From NCBI GenBank assembly GCA_002707745.1, contig PANU01000034.1, positions 1 through 51,392 of the forward strand: a stretch of 51,392 nt of DNA, read 5' to 3'. The position numbers and the translations under genes are program-made. The notes beneath the pieces are model-generated. The model was not told the origin of the DNA. It ran no database searches and worked only from the letters and a program-made list of their open reading frames with translations. Source of the DNA: Flavobacteriaceae bacterium (lineage in GTDB: Bacteria; Bacteroidota; Bacteroidia; Flavobacteriales; Flavobacteriaceae). Positions 32,464 to 40,657 of this stretch are shown in pieces; within the stretch, counting starts at the first letter, position 1, and every line of letters begins with the position of its first letter.

Positions 32464-32808
32464 TTATTTTTCTTCTGAAACCAAAGAGTGCAAGATGGAC
32501 TGAAGAAGCGAAAGCAACACACTAAAAAGAAGCGCCCACCAGATATTCTGAACAGCAAAACCGCCCACAAAAAAATCTGCCAGCAAAATTATGACAGCGT
32601 TAATAATAAGCAGAAAAAGCCCTAATGTTACTATGGTTACCGGCAAGGTAAGGATAACGAGTATAGGTTTTACAATGAGTCTTAATAATGCCAAAACCAC
32701 AGCAACCCCAAGTGCCGAAAGATATCCGGAAACTTCTACTCCAGGTAAGATGTAAGCCAAAATTATAACTGCAACTGCAGTAAGAAGTAATTTTAAAATC
32801 CAGTTCAT
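32464..32808 (-). CDS. Small four-helix membrane protein (PF04020-type, 'phage holin family')
   Basis: A 114-residue membrane protein with four hydrophobic segments and short loops: an N-terminal helix WILKLLLTAVAVIILAYILPGV, then LGVAVVLALLRLIVKPILVILTLPVTIVTLGLFLLIINAVIILLADFFV, and a last helix around IWWALLFSVLLSLL. The pattern with PILVILTLPVTI is that of the widespread family often labelled phage holin or mycobacterial 4TMS. There is no lysis gene nearby and a real holin role is unlikely. Function unknown. Confidence 0.85.
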   Translation of the reverse strand: MNWILKLLLTAVAVIILAYILPGVEVSGYLSALGVAVVLALLRLIVKPILVILTLPVTIVTLGLFLLIINAVIILLADFFVGGFAVQNIWWALLFSVLLSLLQSILHSLVSEEK

Positions 32809-32835
32809 ACGTCTATATTTTACATTTAAAGGTAT

Positions 32836-32872
32836 AAAAAAACCGCTTTTAGAAAAAATCTAAAAGCGGTTT
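32836..32872 (-). terminator. Terminator of the SGNH lipoprotein transcript
   Basis: A perfect 14-bp stem (arms 32840-32853 and 32859-32872). On the - strand it is followed by seven T. It lies 19 bases after the stop of the SGNH-type gene. Confidence 0.92.
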
Positions 32873-32890
32873 AACTACAAATTGAATAGT

Positions 32891-34462
32891 TTAGTTATTT
32901 ACATTATTCGCTACGGTAATGGTTCCATAGTTACCAATGTTTACTTTTGGAATAGTAGCATTATAGGTCTTATTAATTTCATCTATAATCAGGTTTGCAG
33001 TATATGCATAACCACGAGGTGTTGGGTGTACTCCATCCAGAGAAAATGCTCCCCCGGTTGCAAATACAGAAGTTAACAATCCGCTGTCATACGCTACACC
33101 GCTAGTAGCTACATCTCTTAAGTAACGACGCGCATCTACATATCCTAATCCATTAGCAGCAGCCAATGAACTTATAGTAGCGTTGTATGCCGCTGTCGCT
33201 GTAGCAACTGCAGCTTGTTCTGAAGGTAGTAACACAAACTGATCGGTTAAAGGGAATGTAATTCCGTTAATTGCCAATTGAGCAGCTTGAGCTTCTGGAA
33301 CTCCAAAACCAATAAGTTCTGCCAGACGGTCATTGTTTACAGTACCAATAACTGAAGAGCTTGTTAATACTAACAAATCGTCGCTGGTAGCCTGACGTGC
33401 TTGTCCGTATTGCAATCCAAAAATAGTAGCAGTAGCTTTATCTAAACCACCTCCAATAAGTACCTGTGTAAGTTCTGCAGCTAAGTTTGGAAGACTTTCG
33501 TCGTGCACTACAACAGCGCTCGCACCTGTAGTAGAGAAAATAATGGATCTTTCCGGAACACCCAAAAACGCAAAAGCCTGGTTTAACAATCCAAACTGTG
33601 CATTCAACTCAGGAATTTGTGGTCCAAAGTTAGGATCTAATGGGCTCAAAGGCGCAAAAGGTACCGTTGTAAAAAATGGAATAGATGTTACATCTGGGAT
33701 ATTAATTAAAACTCCTCCAGAGGCACCTGCTTTTAAAGCATCTACTTGCTGGCTATATGCAGCTGCAAATACATTAGGATCTGTAATATCGTTAGGTCCA
33801 TAGGTAGACGGATCAAGATTTCCTATTTGATCAACTCCAATTCCCCCGCTGGTTGCAAAGCTCAAAATATCATTGTTTCCAATCCAAAGAGTGAAAAAAG
33901 ATGGGTTTAAAGAAACTGCATCTGCAATTACCGTAGTACTTGCACTAGTTGCAAAACGACCAAAGTAAGGGTTTAAAGTACTGTATCCTGGAGTTACCAG
34001 GTGAAAACTTTTAGCCCCGGGAACGCCCATATTGTTAAAAGGACCTGTTGGACTTGTGGTTACTTCGGTAGTTGGATTCCCCTCTAAGATGATAGGCGTT
34101 AAAGGCTCTCCCGTCATTGGGTCTGCCTCTAAAACCAATCTGTTTTGCGCTACCTGAGTACCGTTTAACAGAAGTCCTCCTAAATTATCTGCCATTAACG
34201 GCTGGGTAAAATCCCCACCTCCTGCTAACGCAAATTGTTGCGCCAGGATGTTTGGAAATGAATTTTCCTGTCCTGTAATGTACAGGGCATTATCTGCAAA
34301 TCCTGCTGTTAAGGAATTCCCTACAGCAACAAAATTACTCATATCTGCATCTCCTGTGGTATAAAATCCTCCTTCATCCACTGGGTTATCAAATTCTGGC
34401 TCACAGCTTACAAAACCTAAGGTAAGCAAGCCTCCTATTAGTATATATATTGATTTTTTCAT
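32891..34462 (-). CDS. SGNH/GDSL hydrolase-like lipoprotein
   Basis: A 523-residue predicted lipoprotein with lipid Cys20 in a lipobox ending FVSC, followed by acidic residues (EPEFDNPVDEG) that may direct it to the cell surface. SGNH blocks are present: Ser50 in AVGNSLTAG, the Asn block LWIGNNDIL, and Asp/His in LDGVHPTPRGYA near the C-terminus. Family members split esters of lipids or sugars. It lies 19 bases after the FadL/OmpP1-type porin gene in the same transcript, so the pair may release and take up hydrophobic nutrients; this link is inferred. Confidence 0.87.
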   Translation of the reverse strand: MKKSIYILIGGLLTLGFVSCEPEFDNPVDEGGFYTTGDADMSNFVAVGNSLTAGFADNALYITGQENSFPNILAQQFALAGGGDFTQPLMADNLGGLLLNGTQVAQNRLVLEADPMTGEPLTPIILEGNPTTEVTTSPTGPFNNMGVPGAKSFHLVTPGYSTLNPYFGRFATSASTTVIADAVSLNPSFFTLWIGNNDILSFATSGGIGVDQIGNLDPSTYGPNDITDPNVFAAAYSQQVDALKAGASGGVLINIPDVTSIPFFTTVPFAPLSPLDPNFGPQIPELNAQFGLLNQAFAFLGVPERSIIFSTTGASAVVVHDESLPNLAAELTQVLIGGGLDKATATIFGLQYGQARQATSDDLLVLTSSSVIGTVNNDRLAELIGFGVPEAQAAQLAINGITFPLTDQFVLLPSEQAAVATATAAYNATISSLAAANGLGYVDARRYLRDVATSGVAYDSGLLTSVFATGGAFSLDGVHPTPRGYAYTANLIIDEINKTYNATIPKVNIGNYGTITVANNVNN

Positions 34463-34481
34463 GTTCTAATTTTTTTTAAAA

Positions 34482-35732
34482 TTACATTTTATAAGTAACT
34501 CCTAAACCTGGTGCAAAAGCACTGGACTTGTACGTTCCTTCAAAAGGAGCAACCTGTCCGTTCTCTGTATATCCTTCGTAAGAAGCATCTACTTCTTTAA
34601 AGTGCAGGTAAAGGAAAGAAGCGTCTATTTGTAGGTTATCTGAAATATTCACAGTTAAACCTGCTGTATAACCATTGCTATCGTTCCTTGGTGTTTCTGG
34701 TGAGAAGAAACCTTCTGTTACCGGAGATTCGTCAAAGTAATATCCAGCTCTTAAGGTAAACATTTTGGTAGCATCGTACTGTAAACCGAAACGATATGTA
34801 GATGCATTTTTATAGTTTCTAGGATTAAAAGAATCTGGAATTACTGGATTTTCAAAATCTATATCTAAACTTTCGTATACATCCCAAAAAGTTCGGTTGT
34901 AATCGAATGCAAACAACCACTTGTCACAAAACTCATAGGCTAAACCTACGGTCATTTCGGCAGGAAGCGGTAAGGATGCATCAAAAGAAGTATCAGCAAA
35001 AGGAGTTAACGGCGAATTTGGCACATTTTCGAAATCGGCATCGCCATCTTCAGCATCTAAAATAATTTCTGAACGGTAATTTGCGCCAATCGTTAAATTT
35101 TCAGTTGGCTTAAACATAGCACCAACTGTCCATCCCCAATTTGTAACACCAGTAGCGTCTACGGTTACTTCAGAGCGATTGCCATCAAGATCTGTAAGCG
35201 TACGGTTTAGGTTTCTGTTGAAATTTACAGAACCATTTACGTAAATAGGACCACCACCTACGCTAAAGTACTCACTTAATTTAAAAGAAACAGTAGGCTG
35301 TACAAAAATAGCCTGTAAGTCGATATTGTTTACCAGGTGTGAACCAGCCCAATCATCTTCATACTCTACAGTACTACCATAAGGTGTGTACACTCCTATT
35401 CCAAAGGCCAGCCAGTCTGTAGCCTGGTAAGAACCATATAAGTAAAAAGGAGTTCCAACAGGACTATCGGTTTGTGCCGATGCACCTGTTGCAGTGTTCT
35501 GGTATGCCACATCGGAGAATACTCCAAAGGCACCACCAGTAATGCTCAGTTTGTTTTCTAGGTACACAAGACCCGCCGGGTTAAAAAATACCGATTCGCT
35601 ACTGTTTACCACAGCAACACCAGTGTGTCCCATAGCCAAGGATTTGTTTCCTTGAAGGCTTACACGATACCCTCCAGCATACGTTACTGCAGTTGCCAGG
35701 GCAAACACAGAAAGGAAAAGAAGTTTTTTCAT
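34482..35732 (-). CDS. Outer membrane protein of the OmpP1/FadL/TodX family
   Basis: A 416-residue protein with a cleavable signal peptide (MKKLLFLSVFALATAVTYAGG) and a beta-barrel of about 14 strands. The N-terminal segment GNKSLAMGHTGVAVVNSSESVFFNPAGLVYL is the FadL-family plug motif with NPAG. LPLPAEMTVGLAYEF and the final strand APGLGVTYKM fit the barrel. Such channels bring long-chain fatty acids or other hydrophobic compounds across the outer membrane. It is the first gene of a two-gene unit with the SGNH lipoprotein. Confidence 0.92.
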   Translation of the reverse strand: MKKLLFLSVFALATAVTYAGGYRVSLQGNKSLAMGHTGVAVVNSSESVFFNPAGLVYLENKLSITGGAFGVFSDVAYQNTATGASAQTDSPVGTPFYLYGSYQATDWLAFGIGVYTPYGSTVEYEDDWAGSHLVNNIDLQAIFVQPTVSFKLSEYFSVGGGPIYVNGSVNFNRNLNRTLTDLDGNRSEVTVDATGVTNWGWTVGAMFKPTENLTIGANYRSEIILDAEDGDADFENVPNSPLTPFADTSFDASLPLPAEMTVGLAYEFCDKWLFAFDYNRTFWDVYESLDIDFENPVIPDSFNPRNYKNASTYRFGLQYDATKMFTLRAGYYFDESPVTEGFFSPETPRNDSNGYTAGLTVNISDNLQIDASFLYLHFKEVDASYEGYTENGQVAPFEGTYKSSAFAPGLGVTYKM

Positions 35733-35833
35733 AATGTTAATTCTAGGGATTAAGTTTTAGTTTGTTTTATGCATTCATAAAACGTTAATTAGAAAATTTA
35801 CTATGCGTACATAATAAATTTACCTTTGCAATG

Positions 35834-36595
35834 TTATAAAAATTTGATAACATTTTCATAAAATTCGGAAGGATTTTCTGCGTGAAGCCAGTGCCCAGCT
35901 TCTGAAATTGTAACAATTTGAGCTTTTGGAAAATGTTTATGAATTAAAATTTCGTCTGTAACTTCAAGATAACCAGAGTTTTGACCTTTCATGAACATGG
36001 CAGGTCCTTCAAAGACTGAACTTTTGGGTAACGCTTTTCCCACTTCCATAATTTTTTCTGAAAGCACGGGTAAATTGATGCGTAATCCTAAAATTCCTTT
36101 TTCCTTCCAATAGATGTTTTTTAATAAAAACTGACGTGTCCCAATATCTGGAATATATTCTGAAAGCACTTTATCTGCCTGTCCCCTCGATTTAATGTTT
36201 GAAAAATCTAATACAGACAATGCCTTTAAGATATCTTGATGGTGTTGCGGATAGGCTTTGGGACCAATATCTGCCACCAAAAGCTTGGTAACCCGCTCAG
36301 GATGTTCCACAGCAAAGGACATCGCTGTTTTACCTCCCATGGAATGTCCCAAAAGAATACATTCTGAAATATCGTGGTGATTTAAATATTTCAGCAAATC
36401 GGTCGCCATTACTTCATAGCTAAAATTTTCAGAATGAAAACTACGCCCATGATTGCGCTGGTCCACCAAGTGTACCTCATACCCATCTTCGGCAAATTGA
36501 TTACCCAGCGTTTTCCAGTTATCTCCAGACCCTAAAAACCCATGTAAAATAATAAACGGTGTACCTTTTCCTATAATTTGTGAGTGTAGTATCAA
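35834..36595 (-). CDS. Alpha/beta fold hydrolase (YbfF-like esterase)
   Basis: A 253-residue soluble hydrolase with the full fold: oxyanion region LHGFLGSGDNWKTL, the strand EVHLVDQRNHGRS, nucleophile Ser85 in GHSMGG, and the C-terminal His in SEAGHWLHAENP. It is closest in pattern to small esterases of the YbfF type; the substrate is unknown. Its ATG overlaps the pdxJ stop by four bases, so the two are coupled, though no direct link to vitamin B6 is evident. Confidence 0.9.
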   Translation of the reverse strand: MILHSQIIGKGTPFIILHGFLGSGDNWKTLGNQFAEDGYEVHLVDQRNHGRSFHSENFSYEVMATDLLKYLNHHDISECILLGHSMGGKTAMSFAVEHPERVTKLLVADIGPKAYPQHHQDILKALSVLDFSNIKSRGQADKVLSEYIPDIGTRQFLLKNIYWKEKGILGLRINLPVLSEKIMEVGKALPKSSVFEGPAMFMKGQNSGYLEVTDEILIHKHFPKAQIVTISEAGHWLHAENPSEFYENVIKFL

Positions 36596-37305
36596 TTCAG
36601 TTTGTTTAGATAGCGTTTAATTACGGTTTCAAGTCCTTCATATAGCGCTTCGCAAACCAGCGCATGACCAATTGAAACTTCCAGTAAATGCGGAACACTT
36701 TGTTTAAAAAACTGAATATTTTGCAAGGACAAATCGTGTCCGGCATTTACTCCCAACCCCAATGTATGGGCTAAGGTTGCGCATTGGGCGTACGGTTGTA
36801 CCGCTTCCGTATTTCCTAAGCTGTATTGGTGTGCAAAATCTTCGGTGTACAATTCTATTCTGTCGGTTCCTGTGCTAGCTGCGCCTTCAATCATTTCCAG
36901 GGTTGGGTCTACAAAAATAGAGGTCCGAATCCCGTTTCTTTTTAACTCTGCAATCACTTCCTTTAAATACGCCCCGTGCTTAACTGTGTCCCAACCCGCA
37001 TTAGAGGTAATGGCATCTACAGCGTCAGGAACTAACGTGGCCTGGGTAGGTTTAAGCTCGAGGACTAAATCTAAAAATTTATCGATTGGGTTTCCTTCAA
37101 TATTAAATTCGGTAGTAACAATTTCTTTTAAGTCAAGCGCATCCTGATACCGAATATGCCGCTCATCTGGTCTTGGATGAATAGTGATGCCCTGGGCACC
37201 AAATTTTTCGGCATCTTTTGCAACTTGAACTACGTTGGGCAGGTTTCCGCCTCTTGCATTTCGTAAGGTGGCTATTTTATTAATGTTTACGCTTAATTTT
37301 GTCAT
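36592..37305 (-). CDS. pdxJ: Pyridoxine 5'-phosphate synthase
   Basis: Condenses 1-deoxyxylulose 5-phosphate with 3-amino-2-oxopropyl phosphate to form pyridoxine 5'-phosphate, the ring-closing step of the DXP-dependent vitamin B6 route. The 237-residue TIM barrel shows the family N-terminus LSVNINKIATLRNARGG, GITIHPRPDERHI, the central VPDAVDAITSN and C-terminal GLGVNAGHDLSLQNI. It is coupled by overlap to the downstream hydrolase. An intergenic inverted repeat lies just upstream. Confidence 0.96.
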   Translation of the reverse strand: MTKLSVNINKIATLRNARGGNLPNVVQVAKDAEKFGAQGITIHPRPDERHIRYQDALDLKEIVTTEFNIEGNPIDKFLDLVLELKPTQATLVPDAVDAITSNAGWDTVKHGAYLKEVIAELKRNGIRTSIFVDPTLEMIEGAASTGTDRIELYTEDFAHQYSLGNTEAVQPYAQCATLAHTLGLGVNAGHDLSLQNIQFFKQSVPHLLEVSIGHALVCEALYEGLETVIKRYLNKLN

Positions 37306-37390
37306 GCTAGTTTATCTATTAGGCAAAATGAATAATTTCTTTTTTTTAGAAAAAAGTCCAGGAGCTATTTCTATTAAAATAAAGGTTTAT

Positions 37391-37452
37391 TTGTCAGTCT
37401 GAGCCTGTCGAAGACATTATTGCATGCACTTCGACAAGCTCAGTGTGACAAA
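37391..37452. repeat. Imperfect inverted repeat, flavobacterial intergenic type
   Basis: Arms near TTGTCAGTCTGAGCCTGTCG (from 37391) and CGACAAGCTCAGTGTGACAA (to 37452) pair with few mismatches around a 15-base centre. I recall very similar CTTCGACAAGCTCAGTGTGACA units scattered through many Bacteroidota genomes. It is likely a REP-like element. Confidence 0.7.
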
Positions 37453-37523
37453 ATATACGATATGTTTTCCTACACTAATTTCAGCCAACGGTTATCTAAT
37501 AACAAAAATACAAACTTGCAGTT

Positions 37524-38228
37524 ATGCTTAAAAGGCATATTTTGACTAATTTGCATAAAAATTATTTTGCTTTGAATACTATAAACTACATCATAAACGA
37601 CATTGAGACCTTTCCAATTTCGGCTTCTATAAAAGTTATACAAGAAACGTTTAACAAACTTACCTATTCGCACCTTATCATAGCGAAGGGTAAAGAGTTT
37701 ATGGGTTGTATTTCTGAAACAGATGCCTATTGTTTTGAAAACGAAAAAAAAATCAAAGATTACCAATATGCGTTGGAGCCCTTTTTTGTGCATAAAACCA
37801 CACACTGGCTGGACATACTGGAGGCTTTTGCGCTCCACAACAGCAATATAATGCCTGTACTGGACAATGACAATACCTATCTTGGTTATTTTGAACTTAA
37901 TGACATTATGCATTGTTTTAATGACACTCCCTTTTTAAACGAAGCAGGCGGCATTATTGTGGTTGAAAAAGGAGCGAAAGATTATTCTTTTAGTGAAATT
38001 TCCCAGATTGTAGAAACCAACGATGCTAAAATCCTTGGGGCTTTTATTTCAAAAGGTGACAGCGACCTCACCCAGATAACCCTAAAAATAGGGCATCAGG
38101 GAATGAACGCTATTGTGCAAACCTTCCGCAGGTATAGCTATACGGTGGTGAGCAATCACGAAGAAGACAGGTTTTTGGAAGATTTGAAGAAGCGTTCCAA
38201 CTACTTAGATAAATACCTAAATATATAA
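37524..38228 (+). CDS. CBS domain-containing protein
   Basis: A 234-residue protein with two diverged CBS units in the first 130 residues (for example IETFPISASIKVIQETFNKLTYSHLIIAKG and LEAFALHNSNIMPVLDNDNTYLGYF). A C-terminal part looks ACT-like: GGIIVVEKGAKDYSFSEISQIVETNDAKILG, then TLKIGHQGMNAIVQTFRRYSY. This fits sensing of a small ligand such as an adenine nucleotide. NAD kinase begins four bases after the stop, so the two are co-translated. A role in tuning NAD phosphorylation is possible but only suggested by position. Confidence 0.82.
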   Translation: MLKRHILTNLHKNYFALNTINYIINDIETFPISASIKVIQETFNKLTYSHLIIAKGKEFMGCISETDAYCFENEKKIKDYQYALEPFFVHKTTHWLDILEAFALHNSNIMPVLDNDNTYLGYFELNDIMHCFNDTPFLNEAGGIIVVEKGAKDYSFSEISQIVETNDAKILGAFISKGDSDLTQITLKIGHQGMNAIVQTFRRYSYTVVSNHEEDRFLEDLKKRSNYLDKYLNI

Positions 38229-38232
38229 CTCC

Positions 38233-39123
38233 ATGAAGATAGGTATTTACGGCCAGTTTTATCACAAAAATTCTGAAACGTATATTCAGATAATTTTGGA
38301 CGCCCTTAAAAAGAAAGGGATGGAAGTGCTCATAGAAAAAAACTTTATGGACATTATCAACCTCAATGATGGGGTTGAGACTACTTCGGCGTTTAAAACA
38401 TTTTTAAAGCTCGATACAAGTTACGACCTCTTTTTTAGTATTGGTGGAGATGGCACTATTTTAAAATCTATAACGTATGTACAGGATCTGGGAATTCCTA
38501 TTGTAGGTATAAATACGGGCAGGCTTGGTTTTTTAGCAACTATTCAAAAAGAAAATATTGCAGAAAGCATCAACCAAATTCTGGAAGGGGAATACTCCAT
38601 TTCAGAAAGAAGTTTGCTTCAACTTACATCTGACCCAGATAATTCAGAAATTTCAGAATTGAATTTTGCCCTAAACGAAGTTGCTATTAACCGAAAAAAC
38701 ACCACCTCTATGATTAAGGTAGAGACCGAAGTTGACGGCAAGTACCTTACTTCTTACTGGAGTGACGGCCTTATACTGGCAACCCCAACCGGCTCTACCG
38801 GATATTCATTAAGTTGCGGCGGTCCTGTAATAGACCCCAGTAACAACAGTCTGGTTATTACCCCCATTGCGCCTCACAATTTAAGCGCAAGACCGCTGGT
38901 ATTGCCAGATTCCAGTAAAATTTCACTACAGGTTTCAGGACGGGAAGACACCTATTTGGTTTCATTAGATTCTCGAACTGCAACATTCGCAAATAACACT
39001 CGTCTTACAGTACAGAAAGCGCCCTTTACCATTAAACTGGTGCAGCTGCTGGACGATAGTTTTATAAAAACCCTAAGAAAAAAGTTGTTGTGGGGAGAAG
39101 ACAAGCGAAATTTAAAACAATAA
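38233..39123 (+). CDS. nadK: NAD kinase
   Basis: Phosphorylates NAD to NADP using ATP. The 296-residue protein has the diagnostic SIGGDGTILKS (GGDGT), the GINTGRLGFLA strand, ALNEVAINRK, and the second conserved block GLILATPTGSTGYSLSCGGP. It is directly downstream of the CBS-domain gene (four-base gap), and the DUF6089 gene follows with its own promoter. Confidence 0.96.
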   Translation: MKIGIYGQFYHKNSETYIQIILDALKKKGMEVLIEKNFMDIINLNDGVETTSAFKTFLKLDTSYDLFFSIGGDGTILKSITYVQDLGIPIVGINTGRLGFLATIQKENIAESINQILEGEYSISERSLLQLTSDPDNSEISELNFALNEVAINRKNTTSMIKVETEVDGKYLTSYWSDGLILATPTGSTGYSLSCGGPVIDPSNNSLVITPIAPHNLSARPLVLPDSSKISLQVSGREDTYLVSLDSRTATFANNTRLTVQKAPFTIKLVQLLDDSFIKTLRKKLLWGEDKRNLKQ

Positions 39124-39191
39124 AAACCTCTAAAATTTGTTAATCAACTGAGACAATTCCGCTTCACTTATGATAGAGCGGAGTTTATTGT

Positions 39192-39199
39192 TATATTTG
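39192..39199 (+). promoter_or_regulatory. -7 element of the DUF6089-uppS-bamA cluster
   Basis: TATATTTG fits TAnnTTTG and lies 17 bases before the ATG at 39217. It is likely the start of a transcript running through uppS, bamA and the Skp-like genes, as later gaps are short. Confidence 0.6.
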
Positions 39200-39216
39200 C
39201 AAACTTTTTAAGGTAT

Positions 39217-39912
39217 ATGAAGTATTTCGCGACCGTTTTTATAGTGGTGATAAGTGTATTTTCAATGAAGGGCCAAACGTACGAAGTTGGTGGTTTTGTA
39301 GGAGGTGCAAATTATATAGGAGACATTGGTAAGACCAATTACATTTCGCCTAGCGATATAGTGGTTGGAGGTATTTTTAAATGGAACAGAAGTTCAAGGC
39401 ATGCATTTAGAGCTTCCATTTTAGTAGCAGGAATTAGTGGAGATGATGAAGATTCGGACGAAACCAGGAGACAACAACGGGGCTACAATTTTAAAAACAC
39501 AATTACCGAATTTTCACTAGGTGTAGAATATACTTTTTGGGAGTTTAATGTGCACAGCGGGCAACCCGAATCGACCCCGTATTTATACACAGGGATTACT
39601 TATTTTAATTACGATGCCCTGTACAAAAGGCCAGGTAGTAATTTAATTATAGAATACGACCAGGCAGGAACACTTGCAATTCCCATGGTGGTAGGATATA
39701 AAGCCACCGTAGGCACAAAATTGGTTCTGGGATTTGAAATTGGTGCACGTTACACCTTTACAGACGACCTGGACGGCAGCAATCCGGTTAAGGACCTGGC
39801 AGATGATGACGGTTTAAAATTTGGAAATATAAATAGTGACGATTGGTATGTATTTACAGGGGTAACACTAACCTTTACCTTTGGACGCAAACCTTGTTAC
39901 TGTAATTTTTAA
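39217..39912 (+). CDS. DUF6089 family outer-membrane-type protein
   Basis: A 231-residue protein with a signal peptide (MKYFATVFIVVISVFSMKG) and alternating strands typical of a small beta-barrel: YEVGGFVGGANYIGDIG at the start, FSLGVEYTFWEFNVH in the middle, and a last strand VFTGVTLTFTFG. This fits DUF6089, a flavobacterial family usually found just before uppS and bamA. Its role is unknown, but the context suggests outer-membrane assembly. The next gene begins immediately after the stop. Confidence 0.9.
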   Translation: MKYFATVFIVVISVFSMKGQTYEVGGFVGGANYIGDIGKTNYISPSDIVVGGIFKWNRSSRHAFRASILVAGISGDDEDSDETRRQQRGYNFKNTITEFSLGVEYTFWEFNVHSGQPESTPYLYTGITYFNYDALYKRPGSNLIIEYDQAGTLAIPMVVGYKATVGTKLVLGFEIGARYTFTDDLDGSNPVKDLADDDGLKFGNINSDDWYVFTGVTLTFTFGRKPCYCNF

Positions 39913-39913
39913 T

Positions 39914-40657
39914 ATGAGCTTAGAAGCACAAATAGACCACACCAAACTCCCGCGGCATATTGCTGTTATTATGGATGGCAATGGTCGTTGGGCAAAAAAA
40001 CAGGGTTTGTTCAGGAGTATAGGTCACGAAAATGGCACGAAAGCAGTTCGGGAAATTGTTGAAGCCAGTGCTGAATTAAAAATTAGCTACCTCACCTTAT
40101 ACGCTTTTTCTACCGAAAACTGGAACAGACCAAAATTAGAAGTAGAAACCCTCATGAAATTACTGGTTTCATCGTTAAAAAAAGAAATTAAAACGCTTAC
40201 AAAAAATAATATCCGGTTAAATGCTATTGGAAACCTGGACGCACTGCCAAAAAAAGCAAAAACTGAATTTTTGGACGTTATAGAAAAAACAAAAGACAAC
40301 AAACACATGACCCTCACACTGGCACTTAGTTACGGTTCCCGTGAGGAAATTGTAAAAACCATCCAAGAGATTAGCCACAAAGTAAAAAATAGCCTAATTT
40401 CGCCGTCTGAAATAGATGAAGCAACTATAAACAATCATCTTTATACCCGTGATTTACCAGACGTGGATTTATTAATACGCACCAGTGGTGAACAACGTAT
40501 TAGTAATTTCCTATTATGGCAAATTGCATATGCCGAATTGTTTTTTACAGAAACCCTTTGGCCAGATTATAGAAAAAACCATCTTTTTGAAGCAATATTA
40601 AATTATCAAAACAGAGAAAGAAGATTTGGAAAGACTAGTGAACAACTCAAACAATAA
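39914..40657 (+). CDS. uppS: Isoprenyl transferase (undecaprenyl diphosphate synthase)
   Basis: Extends farnesyl diphosphate with isopentenyl units to the C55 lipid carrier used for peptidoglycan and glycan export. The 247-residue protein has the catalytic Asp21 in VIMDGNGRWAKKQG, the LTLYAFSTENWNRP motif, and DLLIRTSGEQRISNFLLWQIAYAEL near the end. The start at 39914 is preferred to an in-frame codon 33 bases upstream, because the family begins just before this point. The bamA frame begins within the last codons of uppS. Confidence 0.95.
   Translation: MSLEAQIDHTKLPRHIAVIMDGNGRWAKKQGLFRSIGHENGTKAVREIVEASAELKISYLTLYAFSTENWNRPKLEVETLMKLLVSSLKKEIKTLTKNNIRLNAIGNLDALPKKAKTEFLDVIEKTKDNKHMTLTLALSYGSREEIVKTIQEISHKVKNSLISPSEIDEATINNHLYTRDLPDVDLLIRTSGEQRISNFLLWQIAYAELFFTETLWPDYRKNHLFEAILNYQNRERRFGKTSEQLKQ

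Noticed and set aside
32464-32808. True phage holin
   Set aside because: The family label is historical; no lysis gene or phage context is present.
37470-37913. A 147-residue frame on the - strand opposite the CBS-domain gene
   Set aside because: It is the mirror of a well-supported gene and shows no domain pattern.
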